DNA from: Edaphobacter paludis
GTDB lineage: Bacteria; Acidobacteriota; Terriglobia; Terriglobales; Acidobacteriaceae
Direction: 5' to 3'
NCBI RefSeq assembly: GCF_039993895.1
Contig: NZ_CP121194.1
Span: 2,728,001 to 2,792,000 of the forward strand
DNA: 64,000 nt
The notes beneath the pieces were generated by a model. It was given only the letters and a program-made list of their open reading frames with translations. It was not told where the DNA came from and made no database searches. Position 1 is the stretch's first letter, and every line of letters begins with the position of its first letter. The translations under genes were made by a program, and so were the position numbers. Positions 26,224 through 34,493 of this stretch are shown here, piece after piece.

Positions 26224-27822
26224 TCACGGCTGTTGCAGCTTGCCGTCGACCAGCCTCCACAGATGAAGCGGATTGCCATCCTTAAGTGGCTCAGGCAGCA
26301 GCGCCGATGGAATGTCCTGATAGCAGACCGGACGCAGGAAGCGCTCGATCGCCATCGCCCCCACAGATGTCACGCGGCTGTCCGAAGTAGCCGGCGAAGG
26401 CCCGCCATGCACCATGGCATACGAGACCTCGACCCCAGTAGGAAAGCCGTTGGCCAGAATGCGTCCAGCCTTCCGCTCCAGAACCGGTAGCAGGCGTCGA
26501 GCCAGTTCCGCATCCTCATCCGCAAGATGCATCGTCGCCGTAAGCTGGCCGTTGATATGCTCCGCCACGGCCACCATCTCGTCTGCATCCCTGCACGCGA
26601 TCAGCAAAGCCGCTGGCCCAAAGACCTCTTCCATCAGCGCGGGCGTCGTCAAAAAATGCTGTGCCTTCGTCGCAAACACCATCGGCTGACCAGCGCAGGT
26701 CGGGGTCGCCGATTCAGATGCCTGTCCACTCGCCAGCTTGTCGACCTTATCTTCGCCCGCCCACTGCGCCGTGCCATGCTCGTATGCCTTGTGGATTCCC
26801 GAATTCAGCATGGTTGTGGAAGTTTTGGCCTCAACGGCAGCCTCCGCCGCACGTTGAAAGCGATCAAAATCCGCACCCTCTATACCAATAACAATGCCCG
26901 GCTTCGTGCAGAACTGCCCCGTCCCCAGCGTCACCGAATCAACCAGTCCCTGCGCGATCGTCTCCGCACGTTGCGCTACAGCACCGGGCAGCAGGAAGAC
27001 AGGATTGATGCTACTCATCTCTGCAAATACCGGAATCGGAACCTCTCGCCCAGCGGCAATCGCGACCAGCGCCCGCCCGCCCCTGCGCGATCCCGTGAAG
27101 CCCACCGCCTGAATCGCTGGATGCGATACCAGCGCTTCACCCACCGCATTGCCATCTCCAACAACCAGCGAGAATACGCCCTCCGGCAAACCGCAGTCAG
27201 CCACGGCCTTTCGAATCACGCGTCCCACCAGCTCCGAAGTTCCCAGATGCGACGGATGCGACTTCGCCACCACAGGACACCCCGCCGCCAGCGCCGAAGC
27301 GGTATCTCCCCCGGCAACCGAAAAAGCCAGCGGAAAGTTGCTCGCACCAAAGACAGCAACCGGACCCAGCGGAATCTTCTGCGCGCGAAGATCAGCGCGA
27401 GGCAAAGGCTTGCGCTCAGGCAACGCGCTGTCCAGCGTGACGTTGAGCCAACGGCCCTCTCTTACCACCCCGGCAAACAATCTGAGTTGGACTACCGTCC
27501 GCCCGCGCTCGCCTTCAACGCGTCCGCGTGGCAACCCCGACTCGCTCATCACGCGCTCAACCAGCAGATCTCCCAGGTCAAGAATCCCTTGTGCAATCGC
27601 CTCAAGAAAACTTGCGCGCTGCTCAAGACTAGTCGCACGGTAAGCGTCAAAGGCACGCATCGCCAGCGTACAAGCAGCGTCAACATCCTTCGCCGAGCCC
27701 CCGCCAAACTCCGGCGTCAACTCCTCGCCAGTCGCAGGATTCATCGAGCGCACCACTCCCTGCGTGCCACGAACACTTCGCGCTCCAATGAGCATCTCGC
27801 CGGTAATTTCAATTGCCGTCAC
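26224..27822 (-). CDS. 2,5-dioxovalerate (alpha-ketoglutaric semialdehyde) dehydrogenase
   Basis: The 532-residue aldehyde dehydrogenase belongs to the KGSADH group: opening ITGEMLIGA, substrate-side GPVAVFGASNFPLAFSVAGGDTASALAAGCPVV, general base in PVFAEMSS and catalytic Cys in GTGQFCTKPG. It oxidises 2,5-dioxopentanoate to 2-oxoglutarate with NAD(P), the last step of oxidative uronate, arabinose or aldarate routes (family knowledge). GTG 27822 has AGGAGG four bases upstream. Together with the pectin-type hydrolases 6-16 kb away it suggests sugar acid use, but no adjacent dehydratase is seen. Confidence 0.88.
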   Translation of the reverse strand: MTAIEITGEMLIGARSVRGTQGVVRSMNPATGEELTPEFGGGSAKDVDAACTLAMRAFDAYRATSLEQRASFLEAIAQGILDLGDLLVERVMSESGLPRGRVEGERGRTVVQLRLFAGVVREGRWLNVTLDSALPERKPLPRADLRAQKIPLGPVAVFGASNFPLAFSVAGGDTASALAAGCPVVAKSHPSHLGTSELVGRVIRKAVADCGLPEGVFSLVVGDGNAVGEALVSHPAIQAVGFTGSRRGGRALVAIAAGREVPIPVFAEMSSINPVFLLPGAVAQRAETIAQGLVDSVTLGTGQFCTKPGIVIGIEGADFDRFQRAAEAAVEAKTSTTMLNSGIHKAYEHGTAQWAGEDKVDKLASGQASESATPTCAGQPMVFATKAQHFLTTPALMEEVFGPAALLIACRDADEMVAVAEHINGQLTATMHLADEDAELARRLLPVLERKAGRILANGFPTGVEVSYAMVHGGPSPATSDSRVTSVGAMAIERFLRPVCYQDIPSALLPEPLKDGNPLHLWRLVDGKLQQP

Positions 27823-27873
27823 GCTGCCTCCTACGTTACCTACACACTTTACTATCAGGCACGAGCGACGATT

Positions 27874-28878
27874 TCAGCCAGCCTTGACGCAGCGAAATCC
27901 GATATTCGAAGCCGAGCTATCCGGAGTGTTCGAAGTCCGCGCGGCCACGCGATAGCGATTGCAGTACGAAGCATGGCAAAGAAACGATCCGCCCTTCATC
28001 ACCCTGCTCTGCCCATTGCCGGGTCCAATCGGATCATGCTGCGGCTCCGCGCTGAACGACGCATGAAACCAGTCCGCGCACCACTCCCACACATTGCCCG
28101 TAACCGAATAAATCCCAAATCCATTCGCCGGAAAGCTATCCACCGGACAGCTTCCCCGAAAGCCATCCTCGCCCGTATCTTCCACCGGAAACTTCCCCTG
28201 CCAGATATTGCAGCGATGCTCTCCACCCGGAGTCAGCTCGTCACCCCACGGATAGAGCTTCTGCTCCAATCCGCCACGCGCCGCATACTCCCACTGCGCC
28301 TCCGTCGGCAGCGACTTCGAAGCCCACGCAGCATAAGCACCCGCATCGTTCCACGACACATGCACCACCGGATGCCTGCCGCGCTCCCGCACATCCGAGC
28401 CCGCGCCCTCAGGCTGCCGCCAGAACGCCCCCGGAACCTTGCACCACCACGGAGCCGCCGCCACCGTATCCTCCACCAACGCCTCAAACCGTTCCGCAGG
28501 GATATGCGACCAGAAGACGAACGACCAGCCAAAGATCTCCGCCTCCGTGCGATAGCCCGTCGCCTCGACGAACGCCGCAAACTCCTCGTTCGTCACTGGA
28601 AACCGATCTATCTGAAATGGAGAGAGCGTGACCGGACGCACCGGCCCCTCGCCATCCAGCGGAAAGCCGTGAGCATAGTCCGTGCCCATCAAAAAAGTCC
28701 CACCCGGCAGCGAAACCATATCGCTCACAAGCTCAGCGGCAGCATGAGAAGCTGCCACAGCCTTGCCCACTTCCAGCACAGCCACATCACGAACAGCCAC
28801 CGGCGCGCAGCAGGAAGATTTTTGCTCCACACCGTGTTCACCCGAATTCGTTTCGCCGCCAGTCACTTCGTCAACCAT
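27874..28878 (-). CDS. Formylglycine-generating enzyme (sulfatase maturase)
   Basis: The 334-residue protein has the FGE fold: opening GGTFLMGTDYAHGFPLDGEGPVR, central WEYAARGG and VTGNVWEWCADW, and near the end the active-site pair C301-HASY-C306 in GGSFLCHASYCNRYR followed by SNTPDSSASNIGFRC. FGE oxidises the sulfatase active-site Cys to C-alpha-formylglycine in an oxygen- and copper-dependent reaction. It starts 15 bases after the arylsulfatase stop with GGGAAGGG as ribosome site, so the two form an operon. The first ~50 residues are a Cys-rich, low-complexity lead (GVEQKSSCCAP), which is odd. Confidence 0.92.
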   Translation of the reverse strand: MVDEVTGGETNSGEHGVEQKSSCCAPVAVRDVAVLEVGKAVAASHAAAELVSDMVSLPGGTFLMGTDYAHGFPLDGEGPVRPVTLSPFQIDRFPVTNEEFAAFVEATGYRTEAEIFGWSFVFWSHIPAERFEALVEDTVAAAPWWCKVPGAFWRQPEGAGSDVRERGRHPVVHVSWNDAGAYAAWASKSLPTEAQWEYAARGGLEQKLYPWGDELTPGGEHRCNIWQGKFPVEDTGEDGFRGSCPVDSFPANGFGIYSVTGNVWEWCADWFHASFSAEPQHDPIGPGNGQSRVMKGGSFLCHASYCNRYRVAARTSNTPDSSASNIGFRCVKAG

Positions 28879-28893
28879 CGCTGCCCTTCCCCA

Positions 28894-30354
28894 TCACGGA
28901 TACAACTTCGCCTCGGTAATCTCCGGCTCCGGCTCTCCCGAAGCGACGATCAGCTCTTTGAGTTCTTCGCGAAGCTCAGCCGCCTTCGCGCGGTACTCTT
29001 TTCGCCCCGCAAGATTCACCAGCTCATGCGGATCGTTGCGCTGGTCGTACATCTGGTACTCATGATAATTATTGCTCGTAGCCGCCCGCACGCCCGTCGG
29101 ATCAGCAACGCAATACGTCCAGTCCTTGGTGCGAATGGCCCGTCCCGTCATCGATTCGCTGATCTGAATCAGCTCCTTATTCGGCCACGCCTCTCGCGCT
29201 TTGGCATCGTTCAGCAGCGGCAGAATGCTCTTCCCCTTCATCGACTCCGGCACCTTCACGCCTGCCGCCTCCAGCAGCGTAGGAGCGACATTGATAATCC
29301 CGAACAGCTCCGGTATCTGCTGCGCTCCCTCAAAACCCGGCCCCTGAATAATCAGCGGAATGCGAACCGAGCTATTGTGCGTGCTGCGCTTGTACTCCTC
29401 ATTGCGCGTCATGAAGTGGCATCCATGATCGCTGATGAAGACAAAAATCGTATCGTCCGCAAGATTCTCCTCTTCAAGAATCTTCCTGAGTCTGCCCACC
29501 GAAGCATCGATGCTCTCGCACGCGCCATAGTAGTCCGGAAGCTGCTGATGCCAGTCGCCCGGCTGCTCACGCAGATCGGCAGGCACCGCTGCATTGATAA
29601 ATCGCTCCGCTGAACCCTTCGGCCCAACCATGCGCTTCATATCATTCTGCTGATGCGGTTCAAGCTGCGAGACGAAAAGAAAAAACGGCTTCTCCTGCTT
29701 CTGTCGCAAAAACCGCTCGGCACGGTCGGTAATAAAGTCGACGCGATACTGGTCCTTGAACGTGATCTCTTTCCCATCACCGTCAAAGATGGTTCCCTCA
29801 AAAGGATGGGTCGTATGCTCCAGCGCATTCGCACCCTCCCAGAGATCCAAAAAGCCTCCGCGATACTCCGGTTTCACATAACCCGGCCCACCGCCATCCG
29901 CCGCCTTGGCCGGTGCAAGATGCCACTTGCCAATCAGATTCGCCGTGTAGCCAGCCTTGCGCAGTTCTCCAGCCAGCGTCGGCAGTTCCGTGCTCAGCGC
30001 CGGACCATTGTGCCAGACGCCTGTCTCCGTAGCATATCGGCTTGTCATCAGCACAGAGCGCGCCGGAGCACACACCGGCTGGTTGGTCACAGCATGAGTG
30101 AAGTTCTTGCCATGTGCAGCCAGCGCATCCAGATTGGGCGTGTTCGTAGAACTATTCAACCCATTCGCGCCAACAAAGTCCCAGCGAAACTGGTCGGACA
30201 GATACAGAATAATATTCGGCTTCCGCTTCCCTGCCCGAGCGGCTCCCTCCGCGCCCGCGTCGCTCTTCGTACCAGTTGGCAAAGCCGCCGCTACACCCGC
30301 CTGTGCTGCCGCCGCCGCTGTCCCTAAAAGAAAATTCCGCCGATTAACTGCCAA
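28894..30354 (-). CDS. Tat-exported arylsulfatase family protein
   Basis: The 486-residue protein starts at TTG 30354 with AAGGAG six bases upstream. NRRNFLLGTAAAAAQAGVAAA is a twin-arginine type signal. The sulfatase domain shows PNIILYLSDQFRWD, the formylglycine motif C95-A-P-A-R99 with LMTSR, and VFISDHGCHF. It removes sulfate esters from a substrate that cannot be read from the sequence. The Cys in the motif needs the FGE encoded immediately downstream. Tat export fits maturation in the cytoplasm before transport of the folded enzyme (inference). Divergent from mtnA. Confidence 0.9.
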   Translation of the reverse strand: MAVNRRNFLLGTAAAAAQAGVAAALPTGTKSDAGAEGAARAGKRKPNIILYLSDQFRWDFVGANGLNSSTNTPNLDALAAHGKNFTHAVTNQPVCAPARSVLMTSRYATETGVWHNGPALSTELPTLAGELRKAGYTANLIGKWHLAPAKAADGGGPGYVKPEYRGGFLDLWEGANALEHTTHPFEGTIFDGDGKEITFKDQYRVDFITDRAERFLRQKQEKPFFLFVSQLEPHQQNDMKRMVGPKGSAERFINAAVPADLREQPGDWHQQLPDYYGACESIDASVGRLRKILEEENLADDTIFVFISDHGCHFMTRNEEYKRSTHNSSVRIPLIIQGPGFEGAQQIPELFGIINVAPTLLEAAGVKVPESMKGKSILPLLNDAKAREAWPNKELIQISESMTGRAIRTKDWTYCVADPTGVRAATSNNYHEYQMYDQRNDPHELVNLAGRKEYRAKAAELREELKELIVASGEPEPEITEAKLYP

Positions 30355-30498
30355 AGTTCACTCCTTACACTTCCATGCCATCTGGTTCGAGCTGGTTTCA
30401 TCCAGCGATACTGCAAGCCTAAACGGAAGCTCTCTCGGTTATCCACCACCCCCGGGCAAAAACAAGGCTCCGCCCCGGTCGTCTAAACTAATAAAGAC

Positions 30499-31566
30499 AT
30501 GATTCCTACCCTCGAATGGCTCCCCGCAGGCGTTAATTTCCTCGACCAGACCAAGCTCCCCCTCGAAGAGACCTACGTTCTCGCGACGGACTACAAGCAG
30601 GTCGCCACCGTCATCCGCGACATGATCGTCCGCGGAGCACCCGCCATCGGTGTGTCTGCCGCCATGGGCGTCGCCATCGGCGTCGACCGCAGCACCGCCG
30701 CCAGCCTCCCCGCCCTCACCGAAGAAGTAGCCGTCATCGCGAAGACCCTCGCCGAGACCCGCCCCACCGCCGTCAATCTCTTCTGGGCCATCCAGCGTAT
30801 GCGCGACAAGTACAACGCTCTCGCCGCCGCCAACACCCCCATCCCCGAGATCAAGGCCGCCCTCATCGCCGAGGCGCGGCAGATGTACGACGAAGACATC
30901 GCCGCCTGCAAGCAGATGGGAGCACACGGCGCAGCACTTCTTCCCCAGGAAGGCACAGTCCTCACCCATTGCAACGCCGGAGCCCTCGCCACCTGCGGAT
31001 ACGGCACCGCCCTCGGCGTCATCCGCGCCGCCGTCGAGCGCGGCCACAAGATCGACGTCTTCGCCGACGAGACCCGCCCCTACCTGCAAGGCGCACGCCT
31101 CACCGCATGGGAACTGCTTCACGACAACATCCCCACCACCGTCCTCTGCGACAACATGGCAGGCGCGCTCATGCGCCAGGGACGCATCCAGGCCGTCATC
31201 GTAGGTGCAGACCGCATCGCCGCCAACGGCGACACCGCCAACAAGATCGGCACCTATTCCGTCGCCGTCCTCGCCAAAGAGCACGGCATCCCTTTCTATG
31301 TCGCCGCCCCCCTCTCGACCATCGACCTCGCCACCGCACACGGCGATCTCATCCCCATCGAGCAGCGCGCCGCCACCGAAGTCACCCACTCCAACGGCAA
31401 GCAGATGACACCCAACGGCGCCGCCATCCAGAACCCGGCCTTCGACGTAACCCCGGCAAAATACATCACCGCCATCATCACCGAGCGAGGAGTCCTCCGC
31501 GCCCCCTACAACGAGTCCATCCAGCAGATGGCCACAGAAGCCAACTCCCAGCTCACCACCGCCTGA
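30499..31566 (+). CDS. mtnA: S-methyl-5-thioribose-1-phosphate isomerase
   Basis: The 355-residue protein has the eIF2B-related fold with [13 protein letters not shown], the catalytic Cys in [15 protein letters not shown] and catalytic Asp in [19 protein letters not shown]. MtnA isomerises methylthioribose-1-phosphate to the ribulose form in methionine salvage. No other mtn genes are adjacent. Start ATG 30499; the ribosome site is weak. Confidence 0.94.
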   Translation: MIPTLEWLPAGVNFLDQTKLPLEETYVLATDYKQVATVIRDMIVRGAPAIGVSAAMGVAIGVDRSTAASLPALTEEVAVIAKTLAETRPTAVNLFWAIQRMRDKYNALAAANTPIPEIKAALIAEARQMYDEDIAACKQMGAHGAALLPQEGTVLTHCNAGALATCGYGTALGVIRAAVERGHKIDVFADETRPYLQGARLTAWELLHDNIPTTVLCDNMAGALMRQGRIQAVIVGADRIAANGDTANKIGTYSVAVLAKEHGIPFYVAAPLSTIDLATAHGDLIPIEQRAATEVTHSNGKQMTPNGAAIQNPAFDVTPAKYITAIITERGVLRAPYNESIQQMATEANSQLTTA

Positions 31567-31597
31567 TCGTACCGCAGGAGCTTGACCACCTTCGCCG

Positions 31598-31700
31598 CAG
31601 GGGAATTTGGCCGTAGGCGTTCCCCTGTATGCAGGGAGCATCTGTATTTAGAGAAGCATTTGTATATTGATATTGTCATTCTTCGCCGCAGGCGGAGAAT
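31598..31700. repeat. Two hairpins sharing CTTCGCCGCAGG downstream of mtnA
   Basis: CAGGGGAA (31598-31605) pairs with TTCCCCTG (31620-31627), and ATTCTTCGCC (31678-31687) pairs with GGCGGAGAAT (31691-31700) around GCA. The 12-mer CTTCGCCGCAGG occurs in both elements (31590-31601 and 31681-31692). Such paired short palindromes look like REP-type dispersed intergenic repeats; no T run follows, so they are not standard terminators. Confidence 0.5.
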
Positions 31701-31905
31701 CTGCGTTTCTATTTGCATCCGCATAATTGAGCTACATGGCGATAAAGTTATTGTTCTAAGCTAGTTAGCAGGCGTGGCCTCAGAAAACCCAGCAAAAACG
31801 CTGTCAAGCCTCTACACCACTCAAACTAAACAAAACAAACGAAATAGGGATTGCAAAAGAGTTCCCTCCAATCCGATAAAATAATGACAGCAAAGAAATA
31901 ATCAA

Positions 31906-31939
31906 AGGCCCAGCGAAACCGCTGGGCCTAACTCTTTTA
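31906..31939. terminator. Bidirectional terminator between mtnA and the acetylesterase gene
   Basis: AGGCCCAGCG (31906-31915) pairs perfectly with CGCTGGGCCT (31920-31929) around AAAC. TAACTCTTTT follows on the plus strand and TTGATTATTTC on the minus strand, so it may serve both mtnA and the convergent gene at 32022. No protein gene is supported in 31567-32021. Confidence 0.8.
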
Positions 31940-31985
31940 GATAGAAGACTTTACAAAATAAGCCTTTTAGAATGAAGACTTTACA
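31935..31985. repeat. Short direct repeat, 2 x 21 bases
   Basis: 31935-31955 and 31965-31985 are identical at 19 of 21 positions (both begin TTTTAG and end AAGACTTTACA) with a 30-base period. They lie directly after the terminator stem, before the end of the acetylesterase gene. Confidence 0.6.
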
Positions 31986-32021
31986 TCCCAAGTACGGGGA
32001 GGGGAGGGACCTCCAGTCGGG

Positions 32022-32936
32022 TCAACTACCCGCATCCGGAGTGACCGCCTTGCCCTTATCCGAAAAATACCCAGCCAACGGATCACGGGGAAGGGCCTTC
32101 AGCCCAGCCACGACACACTCCGCGTTCAGCTCCGCCCCTGCCCAGCTCGTATGCGTATGCGGATCGGCGAACAGCGGTTCGACCTTCTCCTCACCGAGCG
32201 CATCGTAACGGCGCGCAATGATGGCGTTCAGATCGATGAAGGCAACATGTTGCTGAAGCGCAACCTGACGCGCCCAGCCGCCATAATTGTCGGCATTGCG
32301 AACCACCTTTCCGTCCTTCCAGATCTTGCGAGGAATTGGAGAACACACAATCGGAGTCGCCCCTTTGGCAATCGTGTCCGCCACATACTGGCGCATATAC
32401 CAGCCATAGGTGTGGACCGTCTCATGGCGCTTGAGGATAGGATTTTCAATCTCCCTGCTCTCATCGCCAACCCCCGGAATCGTGCCGCGAGCGCGGGCAG
32501 CATCATCGAGCGGCCCCGAATCATTGTGCCCAAACTGGAACAGCACAATGTCGCCCGGCTTCATCAGCGCCAGCGTATCCGCCCAATGTCCTTCGGTGAT
32601 GTAAGTGCGGCTGCTGCGCCCGCCGATGGCACGATTCACAACGTTGATCTTCGCAGTATCGAAGAAGCTGACCAACGGCTCACCCCAGCCCCACTGTCCA
32701 TGAGCGCCATCGCCATGGCCGTTCCGGACTGTAGAGTCTCCCACGAGAAACAGCGTAGGAAGATGAGGATTAGCTGGAGTCGGAAGCCCCAACCTGGCAT
32801 GAACCGCCGGGTCGGTAGGTGATCCCGGCTCTACCGGAGGCTGCACAGTCTGCGCCCGGCCAACAGGAAGCAGAAGAAGGAAAGCTGAGACGAGTGCAAG
32901 CAGCGAGAGGGATTGCAGAAAGGCATGTTTCTTCAT
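32022..32936 (-). CDS. Rhamnogalacturonan acetylesterase-like SGNH hydrolase, secreted
   Basis: The 304-residue precursor has a signal peptide (SLSLLALVSAFLLLLPVGRA-Q) and the SGNH blocks: FLVGDSTVRNG (catalytic Ser), RAIGGRSSRTY (Gly), FQFGHND (Asn) and DPHTHTSWAGAEL (Asp and His). The blocks and spacing match rhamnogalacturonan acetylesterases (carbohydrate esterase family 12), which remove acetyl groups from the pectin backbone in the periplasm or outside. It fits the rhamnosidase and unsaturated uronyl hydrolase nearby. ATG 32936 has no strong ribosome site. Confidence 0.85.
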   Translation of the reverse strand: MKKHAFLQSLSLLALVSAFLLLLPVGRAQTVQPPVEPGSPTDPAVHARLGLPTPANPHLPTLFLVGDSTVRNGHGDGAHGQWGWGEPLVSFFDTAKINVVNRAIGGRSSRTYITEGHWADTLALMKPGDIVLFQFGHNDSGPLDDAARARGTIPGVGDESREIENPILKRHETVHTYGWYMRQYVADTIAKGATPIVCSPIPRKIWKDGKVVRNADNYGGWARQVALQQHVAFIDLNAIIARRYDALGEEKVEPLFADPHTHTSWAGAELNAECVVAGLKALPRDPLAGYFSDKGKAVTPDAGS

Positions 32937-32990
32937 TGAAACTATTTACGCTGATAAGTATTCAGCAGTCAAGGCGGGTAGGTTGCTGCA

Positions 32991-33019
32991 TCGAACCCAC
33001 GCTCAACCACGCGTATACT
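32991..33019 (+). promoter_or_regulatory. Possible ssrA promoter
   Basis: TATACT at 33014-33019 is a good -10 match; TCGAAC 17 bases upstream is a poor -35. Transcription would start about 45 bases before the mature tmRNA 5' end, as expected for a processed precursor. Confidence 0.35.
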
Positions 33020-33070
33020 GAGAACAGTTCTTTGTAGCGCTCCAATGCAATGTTGGTGCCAGCTCCAGAT

Positions 33071-33424
33071 GGGGGCGTCACGGCTTCGACGGGATTGCTT
33101 GTGGCAGAGAGGCATGCCGGGGTGTGAACACCCGTAATCGCTCACAAAACTATAAGTGCCGAACCTCAATTCGCGCTTGCTGCTTAATTAAATAAGTAGC
33201 CGATCGCTCAGGCTTCGCCTACGGGCTTGTACCGATCGTCGCACAGTAGGCTGGTCTTCCCTGCTCCGCCTGAGCGGGTCGGACGAGATTAATCAGGCTG
33301 GTCGTCGTCGCATCTTCGTCCGTTCTAAGCGCCGATGACGAGACAAAAATGATACGGAAAAAGCATGAAAGCTCTCTGTTGGAAGTTTTTTCGGACGCGG
33401 GTTCGACTCCCGCCGCCTCCACCA
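33071..33424 (+). ncRNA. ssrA: Transfer-messenger RNA (tmRNA)
   Basis: The 5' end GGGGGCG pairs with CGCCTCC near the 3' end, followed by A-CCA (33421-33424) encoded in the DNA. The conserved 5' GGCTTCGACGGG and the T-arm GGGTTCGACTCCC are present. Between them lie the tag frame and pseudoknot-like GC stems. tmRNA with SmpB rescues stalled ribosomes and tags the peptide for ClpXP and Lon, both encoded in this window. The length of 354 nt is normal. Confidence 0.95.
33140..33187 (+). other. tmRNA proteolysis-tag reading frame (AHKTISAEPQFALAA)
   Basis: A GCT resume codon after TAATC starts a 15-codon frame ending ...Phe-Ala-Leu-Ala-Ala then TAA. The C-terminal ALAA is the usual degradation signal. 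His at position 2 replaces the common Asn. Confidence 0.88.
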
Positions 33425-33581
33425 TAGTAACCATCTGATTCCACTGCACTTATATGGATTTTCTCAGTGCGCGTGGACCTGATGCTAGTTCTTCTCTAAA
33501 TTCGCTGTCCTACATAGTCTTTCCGGGCCAATGGAATATGCGTCGTCGCGCGAACCACACTCACATTATCGCGAGGATCAA

Positions 33582-34334
33582 GTGAATCAAATTGATTTGA
33601 ATCGCCGTCATGCTGTGGTAACGGGGGGAGCCCAGGGGATCGGTCTTTCTGTGGCAACTCGTCTTCTGGAGTCGGGTGCATCGGTCTCCATTTGGGACAA
33701 CGATCGTGCGGTTTTGGAGATTGCAATCCAACAACTGGAAAAGGCAGGTCATGTCTCCGGAGAGATAGTTGATGTTTCGGAAGTTGCTTCCGTGGATCGC
33801 GCGGTTCAGGCAACGATCGACAAGCATCGACATGTCGACATACTTGTAGCGAATGCCGGTATTGCCGGGTCCAATCACAATACGTGGGAGTACCCGGTTG
33901 AGGAATGGCAGCGCGTCATCAACGTGAATCTACTTGGTGTCTATCATTGCTGTCGGGCCATCGTGCCACACATGTTGCGCCAGAACTACGGACGAATCGT
34001 CAACGTTGCCTCGATCGCGGGAAAAGAGGGTAATCCTAACGCTTCCGCATACAGTGCTTCAAAGGCCGGCGTCATCGCTTTGACGAAGTCACTTGGCAAA
34101 GAGACCGCGGCTAACAACATCGCGGTAAATTGCATTACACCGGCAGCCGCTCGCACGCGTATTTTCGAGCAGATGTCGAAAGAGCATGTGGACTACATGC
34201 TGAGTAAGATTCCGCGTGGACGCTTTCTCGAAGTAGATGAAATCAGCGCGATGGTTGCCTGGTTAGTCTCCGAGGAGAACTCCTTCACCACAGCAGCGGT
34301 ATTTGATCTCAGCGGTGGGAGAGCCACGTACTAA
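33582..34334 (+). CDS. Short-chain dehydrogenase/reductase
   Basis: The 250-residue classical SDR has VVTGGAQGIG (nucleotide-binding glycine motif), ILVANAGIAG (NNAG-equivalent), a catalytic Ser in VNVASIAG, and Y-SAS-K in YSASKAGVIALTKSLGKE. The start is set at GTG 33582 because GAGG lies five bases upstream; the frame is open to 33531. It is followed after about 160 bases by the GH106-like gene in the same direction, so a sugar dehydrogenase role (for instance rhamnose or fucose oxidation) is possible but inferred. It begins 157 bases after ssrA. Confidence 0.85.
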   Translation: MNQIDLNRRHAVVTGGAQGIGLSVATRLLESGASVSIWDNDRAVLEIAIQQLEKAGHVSGEIVDVSEVASVDRAVQATIDKHRHVDILVANAGIAGSNHNTWEYPVEEWQRVINVNLLGVYHCCRAIVPHMLRQNYGRIVNVASIAGKEGNPNASAYSASKAGVIALTKSLGKETAANNIAVNCITPAAARTRIFEQMSKEHVDYMLSKIPRGRFLEVDEISAMVAWLVSEENSFTTAAVFDLSGGRATY

Positions 34335-34493
34335 CGCTGCTCCCTTAAATTTCAAATCAAACAATTTGGAAGACATCATGCAGTCTTGAACACTATTTGC
34401 TTCAAGCTCGTCGCATTCTTACGATCCATCGGGAAGCTTAGAGAAAACGATTTAGTCCAGTGCGGCAGAGGCCGTAGAAAGTTTGGTGCCGTT

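Noticed and set aside
26527..29613. A 1028-codon plus-strand open frame
   Set aside because: It lies antisense to the dehydrogenase, FGE and sulfatase genes, whose motifs are intact. Its product is Arg/His/Pro-rich without any domain, a by-product of GC-rich codon use.
33219..33449. Minus-strand frame over ssrA
   Set aside because: It is antisense to tmRNA structure; the end pairing and CCA show an RNA gene.
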